From positions 1 through 10,526 of the forward strand of contig JAURZP010000003.1 of NCBI GenBank assembly GCA_030653335.1: DNA of 10,526 nt, written 5' to 3'. A program made the translations under genes and the position numbers. The notes beneath the pieces are model-generated. The model ran no database searches. It was not told where the DNA came from and saw only the letters and a program-made list of their open reading frames with translations. Positions 1 through 5,079 of the stretch are shown piece by piece; position 1 is the first letter of the stretch, and every line of letters starts with the position of its first letter. The DNA is from Methanoregula sp. GTDB taxonomy: Archaea; Halobacteriota; Methanomicrobia; Methanomicrobiales; Methanospirillaceae.

Positions 1-24
1 ATTTTTTTTTAAACCCATACGCAC

Positions 25-47
25 AAAAAAATATCCGGAAAAATTCC
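25..47. repeat. A7/CCGG/TTCC motif, left copy
   Basis: Seven A residues, TAT, CCGG, five A residues and TTCC follow one another here, preceded by a GC dinucleotide and a T run with AAA. The same order of elements recurs at 10373-10396 in the same orientation with small length differences. It may be a dispersed intergenic element of this genome or only shared base composition. Confidence 0.3.
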
Positions 48-309
48 TACAGGATAGTAAAACCATTCTTCATCTGCCATCCCACCCCACCCCCAGACTC
101 TTTTCCATGGATATCCCGGCAACCCCCGACTAATCATCATTTATCTCAACGTATAGCGCCCTAATCGCCAAAATAGCCCTGAATTGAGGCGAATATAATG
201 CGTTCTAAGGCCCATTATAGCGGTTTGGCGGCACTTTTTTTCCAGAGGGGCCATTTTTTTTTAGAGCGGCACCTGTGCTGGTGAATCTTGTGAAAATACT
301 CCCGCTCTG

Positions 310-318
310 TTTATGATA
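310..318 (+). promoter_or_regulatory. Possible TATA-like box of dedA
   Basis: TTTATGATA is the most TATA-like sequence before dedA. Its centre is about 28 bases before the ATA at 342. With the usual archaeal spacing of about 25 bases from TATA to transcription start, the transcript would begin at or within a few bases of that ATA, giving a leaderless or nearly leaderless mRNA. This is inferred from spacing alone, and the match to the consensus is weak. Confidence 0.3.
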
Positions 319-341
319 CCACACTGCCAATATAACAGGAA

Positions 342-1019
342 ATAGATCCATTCTACTACATCTTCGACCTTATCATCCACTTCGATAAATACCTCCCGGG
401 CATCATCGACACTTACGGTCTGTGGACGTACCTGATCCTCTTTGGGATCATTTTCTGTGAGACCGGTCTTGTAGTAATACCCTACCTACCCGGCGACTCG
501 CTCCTCTTTGTTGCCGGAGCAATGGCAGGAAGCGGATACCTCAACCTCGAGATCCTGCTCATCTCACTCTTTTTCGCTGCTGTGATCGGAGATACCGTCA
601 ACTACTGGATTGGAAATACCGCGGGCATGAAAGTGCTGGAGAAGAACTACTCTCTTGTCCGTCGCGATCATCTGGAAAAGACGCAGGAATATTTTACCCG
701 CTACAGGGGCATTACGATTGTGATCGCCCGGTTCATCCCCTTCATACGCACCTTCGCCCCGTTCCTTGCCGGTGTGGGAAAGATGAACTACCGCTGGTTT
801 CTCACCTACAATGTAATTGGCGCAGCTCTCTGGATTCTTGGCTTTACCCTTGCCGGGTATTTCTTCGGAGGCATCCCCATTGTCCAGGAGAACTTCAATT
901 ACATCATCTATGCGATCATCGCACTCTCGCTCTTTGCAGTTGTATCCATTGTTATCGGGGTCTTTAAGACAGTACGCGCCAGTTCAGTGGATAGCAAAAA
1001 CGAAGAAAAGAAAGAATAA
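342..1019 (+). CDS. dedA: DedA/SNARE-associated family membrane protein, start apparently ATA
   Basis: This is a polytopic membrane protein of the DedA (VTT/SNARE-associated) family. Some members are proposed to act as proton-dependent transporters or as scramblases for the lipid carrier undecaprenyl phosphate; the substrate of this one is unknown. The first in-frame ATG is at 522, but the frame stays open upstream to a stop at 333-335, and translation there gives the family's conserved N-terminal part, including CETGLVV and LPGDSLLF with the key acidic residues. Reading from 342 gives 225 residues, close to the roughly 219 of E. coli DedA, whose initial Met-Asp aligns with the codons ATA-GAT. 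There is no ATG, GTG or TTG between 336 and 521. Further along are GDTVNYWIG, the arginine motif ARFIPFIRTFAPFLAG and the hydrophobic segments; the tail is charged (KNEEKKE). Family assignment is very secure. The start is inferred from homology as I remember it. Confidence 0.9.
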   Translation: MDPFYYIFDLIIHFDKYLPGIIDTYGLWTYLILFGIIFCETGLVVIPYLPGDSLLFVAGAMAGSGYLNLEILLISLFFAAVIGDTVNYWIGNTAGMKVLEKNYSLVRRDHLEKTQEYFTRYRGITIVIARFIPFIRTFAPFLAGVGKMNYRWFLTYNVIGAALWILGFTLAGYFFGGIPIVQENFNYIIYAIIALSLFAVVSIVIGVFKTVRASSVDSKNEEKKE

Positions 1020-1043
1020 CAGCGTTTGTGATGGAGATTTCTC

Positions 1044-1049
1044 TTTTTT
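1044..1049 (+). terminator. Possible T-tract terminator after dedA
   Basis: A run of six T residues lies about 25 bases after the dedA stop codon. Archaeal RNA polymerase can terminate on short T tracts without a hairpin, so this could end the dedA transcript. The following gene has its own TATA-like box, which fits separate transcription. Confidence 0.3.
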
Positions 1050-1071
1050 GGAATAACCGGGAAAATGAACG

Positions 1072-1103
1072 TTTAAAAACCTTTTTTAATTGATGTCACA
1101 TCA
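1072..1103 (+). promoter_or_regulatory. TATA-like box and palindromic candidate operator of the 109-residue protein gene
   Basis: TTTAAAAA at 1072-1079 is a reasonable archaeal TATA element about 35 bases before the ATG at 1112. At 1091-1103 lies TGATGTCACATCA, a perfect palindrome of two 6-base arms around a central C. It covers the region where transcription would be expected to start. In archaea, repressors often bind palindromes at this place and block polymerase recruitment, so this is a candidate operator. No Shine-Dalgarno sequence is visible before the ATG, which fits a very short leader. Confidence 0.45.
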
Positions 1104-1111
1104 CTTCTGGT

Positions 1112-1441
1112 ATGGAACAGTCTGCCCGCTGTATCAGACACATGTGCTCAGATACCTTACTAAGAGAGGTCACCGGGCGCAAAGTCAATAATTACATACG
1201 AAAACACTGCAGCGAGTATTATCTTATGCCACCCGGTTTTGAATTCCGGGGAGTCACAATTCAGCTAAAATCCCCGATGCTTGTCGGGCTTATACCGGAA
1301 TCCTTAACAATCCTGTTGCCAGTTACAAAACCCTGCTACGGGACAATGCTCTACGAAATAAAAGCAGAGGATGGAGATTTTTCATATATCCGTTCTGCAC
1401 TGGGAGAAAAAATACGCAGGTTAGAGAAACGGGAAAGTTAA
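1112..1441 (+). CDS. Small uncharacterised protein, possibly a methanogen DUF1894-type protein
   Basis: This 109-residue soluble protein has no signal peptide or membrane segment. I do not recognise a function. It has four cysteines (C7, C12, C33, C75), a basic helix-like stretch at about residues 22-32, the motif EYYLMPPGFEF at about 35-45, a segment TKPCYGTMLYEIK at about 72-84, and a charged C-terminal helix. The pattern of a Cys-Glu-Tyr-Tyr...Pro-Pro-Gly block followed by TKPCYGT reminds me of the methanogen-specific DUF1894 family, but that is from memory and tentative. The ATG at 1112 is the only sensible start: it lies at the right distance from a TATA-like box, and the frame is compact. 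The gene stands alone between dedA and msrA with its own promoter and palindrome, so it may be independently regulated. Confidence 0.7.
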   Translation: MEQSARCIRHMCSDTLLREVTGRKVNNYIRKHCSEYYLMPPGFEFRGVTIQLKSPMLVGLIPESLTILLPVTKPCYGTMLYEIKAEDGDFSYIRSALGEKIRRLEKRES

Positions 1442-1448
1442 AGGAAAC

Positions 1449-1458
1449 CGGGTACCCG
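1449..1458. repeat. Short perfect palindrome after the 109-residue protein gene
   Basis: CGGGTACCCG is a perfect 10-base palindrome starting eight bases after the stop codon at 1439-1441. No T run follows it, so it is not a typical terminator. It may be chance or a weak transcript-end structure. Confidence 0.3.
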
Positions 1459-1507
1459 ACAGAGGTCTATGGCGATCATGCGGGAATCTGCTGCAGGAAA
1501 AGTGGCA

Positions 1508-1538
1508 GGCAATACAAAAAAGGTAAAACCGTATTGCC
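1508..1538. repeat. 8-base inverted repeat upstream of msrA
   Basis: GGCAATAC at 1508-1515 pairs exactly with GTATTGCC at 1531-1538 across a 15-base A-rich spacer. It lies 43-73 bases before the msrA start, where a promoter or operator could sit. I could not find a strong TATA box in the msrA upstream region, so the role is uncertain. It could be a regulator binding site or a hairpin in the upstream gene's 3' end. Confidence 0.35.
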
Positions 1539-1580
1539 CGCACCGCAACGTCCATCATCCTTCAGGTATCATCCCAATGC

Positions 1581-2087
1581 ATGGATGAAGGAACTGAACT
1601 GAAGAGAGCAACCTTTGCTGCCGGCTGCTTCTGGGGAATCGAAGCGGCCTTCCGGCAGAACAAGGGAGTTGTTGAAACAGTCGTTGGGTATACCGGGGGA
1701 TCCGTTCCGGAACCTGACTACAAAAAAGTCTGCTCAGGCCGTACCGGTCATGCTGAAGCGGTGGGAATCATCTTTGATCCCGCAGTGGTGAACTATGAAA
1801 AACTGCTGGAGAACTTCTGGAGCATCCACGACCCTACACAGGTGAACCGGCAGGGGCCGGATATCGGCACCAGTTACCGGTCTGTAATTTTTTACCATTC
1901 ACCGGATCAAAAAGAACAGGCAGAGGCATCAAAAACAAGGCTTGCAGGTTCCGAAAAATACCGGGGGAAAACAATCTTCACAGAGATTGTTCCGGCACCA
2001 GTGTTCTGGAAAGCAGAAGAGTATCACCAGCAATATTATGAGAAGTGCGGGCGTGGGTATTGCACCAGCAAAAAGTGCTGGGAATAA
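1581..2087 (+). CDS. msrA: Peptide methionine-S-sulfoxide reductase MsrA
   Basis: MsrA is a cytosolic enzyme that reduces the S form of methionine sulfoxide in proteins and free methionine back to methionine, repairing oxidative damage. Electrons normally come from thioredoxin. The 168-residue protein is of usual length and starts almost directly at the catalytic motif GCFWG (residues 15-19, nucleophile Cys16). It continues with VVGYTGG, the block SGRTGHAEAVGIIFDP, FWSIHDPTQVNRQGPDIGTSYRS and EEYHQQYYEK. The C-terminus GRGYCTSKKCWE supplies Cys156, Cys161 and Cys166, and one or two of these would be the resolving cysteines. There is no fused MsrB domain. The ATG at 1581 is chosen because nearby ATGs at 1577 and 1585 are out of frame. 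A strict anaerobe would use it against oxygen exposure, which is an inference. Confidence 0.96.
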   Translation: MDEGTELKRATFAAGCFWGIEAAFRQNKGVVETVVGYTGGSVPEPDYKKVCSGRTGHAEAVGIIFDPAVVNYEKLLENFWSIHDPTQVNRQGPDIGTSYRSVIFYHSPDQKEQAEASKTRLAGSEKYRGKTIFTEIVPAPVFWKAEEYHQQYYEKCGRGYCTSKKCWE

Positions 2088-2132
2088 TGTTTTTGGATCT
2101 TCTGGTGTAGGGATGCACTCCGCTCAATTTTC

Positions 2133-2161
2133 TTTTTTTACGACCTCCAATGTTTTTTTTT
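2133..2161 (+). terminator. Double T-tract terminator of msrA
   Basis: Two T runs, seven bases at 2133-2139 and nine at 2153-2161, lie 46-74 bases after the msrA stop. They match the hairpin-free T-tract terminators of archaea, here in the spacer between two converging genes. Confidence 0.5.
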
Positions 2162-2204
2162 AAGAAGCTCTCCTCCATGAACCCAACCATACCGGTATAA
2201 AACC

Positions 2205-2218
2205 AAAAAAAGAAAAAA
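2205..2218 (-). terminator. T-tract terminator of the CorA gene
   Basis: On the minus strand, eight bases after the corA stop codon, the sequence reads T6-C-T7 (the complement of A7-G-A6 at 2205-2218). This is a strong candidate for an archaeal T-tract terminator, and it faces the msrA terminator. Confidence 0.5.
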
Positions 2219-2225
2219 TGATAGA

Positions 2226-3173
2226 TCAGAACATCTTCTTCTTCCACATCAGGATGCCAAGACAGAGCGAGATCATAACAGAAATACCAAAGATCGTCTC
2301 AAAGGCTAATGGGGCTTGCGAGAGCGGGAGATCCACCACATTCATACCATAAAAACTGGCAATCATGGTCGGCACCGCAAGGATGATCGTCACCGATGCA
2401 AGGAATTTCATCACGATATTGAGGTTATTAGAAACGATAGTGGCAAAAGTCTCGGTCATGCTGTTTAAGATGTGCGAATAGATCTGGGACATCTCCATTG
2501 CCTGCTTGTTCTCAATGATGACGTCTTCTAATAGTTCAGCATCCTCTTCATACATCTTTAACGGTTTTGTACGGAGAATCCGTTCAAGAACTGCTTCGTT
2601 GCTCTTTAATGAAGTTGAGAAGTAGATCAGGCTCTTTTCGAGTTCCATCATCTGGAAAAGTTCCTCATTCTTCATGGAGCGATGGAGATCGACTTCGATA
2701 CGTGATATCGATTTTTCGATCTGCCGGAGATGGTGGAGGTAATTGGACGCATTCCGGTAAAAGATCTGGAACAGGAAGCGGGTTTTTTTGATCGTGTTGA
2801 AATGACGCACTTTGCCGGCAATAAAGTCATCAAGGATCTGGGTCTGCCGGCTGCAGACCGTGATGATGTGATCATTGGTCATGATGACACCCAGCGGGTG
2901 GGTTGTCAGGTTATTGATCTCCGCGTTTGCATTGGTAACAGGGATATCCATAACAATAAGCGCAACACCTTCATCGTAGTCAATGCGGGGGCGTTCTTCA
3001 TCATCGAGAGCTGCCTTTAAAAAATCCGGCGGGATGGTGCATTTCTGCGTAACTGCGAAAAGTTCCTCTTCTGTGGGGTTGAACAATTGTATCCAGCAGC
3101 CGGCCTCAATCACCTCCGTCTTTTCAGTGACAGCGGGTTCTGAGTCCTTCCGTGTCTTAAAAATCTGCATCAT
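2226..3173 (-). CDS. corA: CorA-family divalent cation (magnesium) transporter
   Basis: CorA proteins form pentameric channels in the cytoplasmic membrane that take up Mg2+, and in some members Co2+, Ni2+ or Zn2+. This 315-residue protein has the family layout. A soluble N-terminal domain comes first (about residues 25-150), then a long helical stretch (about 150-250) that would form the funnel stalk. Next is a first membrane helix at about 254-275 ending in the signature YGMNV (Gly276-Met277-Asn278, the selectivity filter). After a short loop comes a second membrane helix at about 291-309, closed by the basic tail WKKKMF. Two ATG codons stand in tandem at the start. The first, at 3173, is preceded by AAGGTGGG with an 8-base gap, a good Shine-Dalgarno match. 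The gene is monocistronic, with its own TATA box and inverted repeat upstream. Substrate specificity cannot be read from sequence, so Mg2+ is the family default. Confidence 0.95.
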   Translation of the reverse strand: MMQIFKTRKDSEPAVTEKTEVIEAGCWIQLFNPTEEELFAVTQKCTIPPDFLKAALDDEERPRIDYDEGVALIVMDIPVTNANAEINNLTTHPLGVIMTNDHIITVCSRQTQILDDFIAGKVRHFNTIKKTRFLFQIFYRNASNYLHHLRQIEKSISRIEVDLHRSMKNEELFQMMELEKSLIYFSTSLKSNEAVLERILRTKPLKMYEEDAELLEDVIIENKQAMEMSQIYSHILNSMTETFATIVSNNLNIVMKFLASVTIILAVPTMIASFYGMNVVDLPLSQAPLAFETIFGISVMISLCLGILMWKKKMF

Positions 3174-3181
3174 ATTACTCG

Positions 3182-3189
3182 CCCACCTT
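3182..3189 (-). promoter_or_regulatory. Shine-Dalgarno site of the CorA gene
   Basis: The minus strand reads AAGGTGGG here, eight bases before the first of two tandem ATG codons, and matches the archaeal anti-Shine-Dalgarno sequence over AGGTG. It supports the start at 3173 and implies a leadered mRNA, unlike the apparently leaderless genes in this window. Confidence 0.6.
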
Positions 3190-3234
3190 AAATGTTTTAT
3201 TTTTAACCGGTACTGTTTTTTTTTGATTGCGGTT

Positions 3235-3275
3235 TAGTAAGTACTGATGGTGTTTACCTTCTTACTATTTATAAA
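3235..3275 (-). promoter_or_regulatory. TATA box with adjacent inverted repeat, CorA gene promoter
   Basis: The minus strand reads TTTATAAATA across 3275-3266, a near-ideal archaeal TATA box about 97 bases before the start codon. Directly downstream, and overlapping the TATA edge, is the inverted repeat TAGTAAG (3267-3261) with CTTACTA (3241-3235), the arms being 19 bases apart. The expected transcription start at about 3245 falls inside it, giving a leader of about 70 bases that contains the Shine-Dalgarno site. The placement suggests an operator, perhaps for a metal-responsive or general repressor, which is inference. A second TATA-like stretch at 3206-3198 is too close to the start to allow the Shine-Dalgarno site to be transcribed. 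Confidence 0.5.
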
Positions 3276-3486
3276 GAATTTTTTTCCCGTTTTCCACAAT
3301 GTTTTTTTAATTACAGGCCATCGCATCCCGCTTATCACATGAAGTGTTAATGGCAGTCGATATCGTGTTGGTTTTGTTGTTTTTTGCCTTCTGAAGATTT
3401 TAAGAATTAAAAATCGGCATGAACGTTTTTTTTAAAGAAACTGAAGTATTTGCCATTGGTTGAGCGCATCAACATTACACCAGAGA

Positions 3487-5079
3487 TCAAATGCCGTCAG
3501 ATGAACCGGAATTGACAGTGCGCTGTTTTTCTGCGGTTATCTTTTTACTCCGCAGCAACCGGTGATATGCGACTGCAAACCTGTGCGCCTCATTACGGAT
3601 CTCCTGCAGGTACCTGAGTGCCAATCCTTTTTTTTCGAGCTGACGTGGGAGCATCTCTCCGGGCAGGTACACTTCCTCCTCCCGCTTGGCAAGCGCAATC
3701 ACCGAAATCTCCAGTTCAAGTGCAATGAGCACATCGAGGGCAGCGGAGAGTTGTCCTTTGCCACCATCAATCACGATGAGATCGGGCATCTCATTCTCTT
3801 CTTCAGAAAGCCGCTGGTAGCGCCGCTTCACAACTTCTGCTATAGAGGCAAAGTCATCGATCCCCTCCACGGTTCTGATCTTGAACCTGCGGTAATTTTT
3901 CTTGTCCGGAGTCCCGTTTCGGAACTGCACCATGGAACCGACCATGGAGGTGCCGGAGAGATGGGAGATATCGAAACATTCGATCACATGCGGTGTATCG
4001 GGCAGTTCAAGTGCGGTCTGGAGATCGCCAGTCTTCAACGCTCCACGCCGGAAACTGAGATCGATGTTGGTGTACACCAGATCAAGCAGTTTCTTCTTCT
4101 CTCCAATCTTTGGAACTGTAATCTGCACACCACGTCCCCTGCGTTCAGTTAGATAGTCGTTGAGTACCGCATCAACTTCATTTGAAAGGATAAGTTCGGC
4201 GGGAGGGGAGTGATCTGCATAATACTGGACAAGAAATTCTTCAAAGAAATCTTCCCCTGCTTCAAATGAGTATTCCTGTTTCTGTGCGAGTGAACCTTTC
4301 CTCACTGCAAAGACCATCAGGGATACTGTTCCATCAGCAACCGTGTACGCGATCACGTCCTGATCGCTCTCTTTTGGCCGCTCGACCGACTGCCGTTCCG
4401 ACAGGCGCTCGATTGCACCGATCTGGTTTCGCAGCGAGAGCGCTTTTTCGTAATCCTGTGCAGCAGAGCAGACCTCCATCTCCCCACGAAGTTGTTTTAT
4501 GAGTTCACTGCCCTTTCCTTTGAGCAGCACCACTGACCTTTCAACCTGTATGCGATAATCTTCCGGGCTGATTGCACCGATACATGGTGCACTGCACGAC
4601 TGCATGTGATAGCGCAGGCATGCACGTTTCGGAAGTTTCCTGCACGAGCGGAGCGTGAATGTGCGTTTTATCACGCGGAGCACTGCATCGCGTTCAGCAG
4701 CTGAAACAAATGGCCCGTAATATGCTGCTCCCTTTGTCTTCTGCCGGGCAATCCCTATTCGTGGGAACTGATCGCTGCTGATCTCGATGTAGGCAAACCT
4801 CTTGGCATCCTTTAAATCGATGTTGTACTTCGGCTGGTGCTTTTTTATTAAGTTATTTTCCAAAAGAAGCGCTTCGGTCTCGGTTGTTGTCACCAGAAAA
4901 TCGAGTGATGCTATCCGTTTAACCAGTTTCTGCGTCTTGGTATCGTGATCGGTCTTTTTAAAGTAACTCGTCACCCTTTTTTTGAGATCCTTTGCCTTGC
5001 CCACGTAGAGGATAGTGCCAGCTTCATCGGAGAAGAGATAGCAGCCGGGGGCATGGGGCAGAAGGAACAGATCGATCAT
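3487..5079 (-). CDS. uvrC: Excinuclease ABC subunit C, lacking the C-terminal HhH domain
   Basis: UvrC is the nuclease of nucleotide excision repair: recruited by UvrB at a lesion, it cuts the damaged strand on both sides. The 530-residue protein has an N-terminal GIY-YIG nuclease domain (about 8-90) with Tyr14, Tyr25, Arg35 and the expected catalytic Glu74 in LLLENNLIKK. Four cysteines follow (C146, C154, C162, C166) in the pattern of the UvrC iron-sulfur cluster. Then comes a UVR motif for UvrB contact (about 206-228). The RNase H-like nuclease domain (about 365-505) has Asp370 in CFDISHLSG, Asp438 in VIDGGKGQL and His499 in NEAHRFA. The protein ends about 30 residues after this domain, so the tandem helix-hairpin-helix domain of typical UvrC (about 600 residues) is missing. 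The ATG overlaps the uvrA stop in an ATGA, so the two are translationally coupled. Confidence 0.97.
   Translation of the reverse strand: MIDLFLLPHAPGCYLFSDEAGTILYVGKAKDLKKRVTSYFKKTDHDTKTQKLVKRIASLDFLVTTTETEALLLENNLIKKHQPKYNIDLKDAKRFAYIEISSDQFPRIGIARQKTKGAAYYGPFVSAAERDAVLRVIKRTFTLRSCRKLPKRACLRYHMQSCSAPCIGAISPEDYRIQVERSVVLLKGKGSELIKQLRGEMEVCSAAQDYEKALSLRNQIGAIERLSERQSVERPKESDQDVIAYTVADGTVSLMVFAVRKGSLAQKQEYSFEAGEDFFEEFLVQYYADHSPPAELILSNEVDAVLNDYLTERRGRGVQITVPKIGEKKKLLDLVYTNIDLSFRRGALKTGDLQTALELPDTPHVIECFDISHLSGTSMVGSMVQFRNGTPDKKNYRRFKIRTVEGIDDFASIAEVVKRRYQRLSEEENEMPDLIVIDGGKGQLSAALDVLIALELEISVIALAKREEEVYLPGEMLPRQLEKKGLALRYLQEIRNEAHRFAVAYHRLLRSKKITAEKQRTVNSGSSDGI

Larger units (their letters stand above)
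1..341. other. Gene-free T-rich spacer upstream of dedA
   Basis: I see no convincing coding frame or RNA gene here. The stretch contains T runs at 2-10, 235-241 and 254-262, which on the plus strand could end a transcript entering from the left. A C-rich tract lies at 77-94, so the minus strand is G-rich there. Short inverted repeats are present: TATCC at 32-36 with GGATA at 52-56, enclosing the near-palindrome GGAAAAATTCC at 37-47, and CGCCAAA at 166-172 with TTTGGCG at 224-230. None has a clear function. The last 30 bases probably hold the dedA promoter. Confidence 0.6.
3174..3486. other. Spacer between uvrC end and corA start
   Basis: These 313 bases contain no credible gene. The left part (3174-3275) is the corA promoter and leader. 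The right part is AT-rich, with T runs on the plus strand at 3301-3308 and 3425-3433. Just after the uvrC stop, the minus strand can form a weak hairpin (GTTGA at 3459-3463 with TCAAC at 3469-3473), and further on it has a five-T run near 3409-3415 that might end the uvrAC transcript. No strong terminator is visible. Confidence 0.5.

Noticed and set aside
522..1019. DedA gene starting at the first ATG
   Set aside because: This start would lose 60 residues containing the most conserved acidic motifs of the family, which are encoded in frame directly upstream.
817..1056. A 79-codon plus-strand frame overlapping the end of dedA
   Set aside because: It overlaps the conserved C-terminal half of DedA in another frame, is serine-rich, and has no motif.
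3562..4152. A 196-codon open frame on the plus strand
   Set aside because: It lies entirely antisense to uvrC, whose nuclease motifs are unmistakable. The product shows no recognisable domain and is best explained as a shadow frame.
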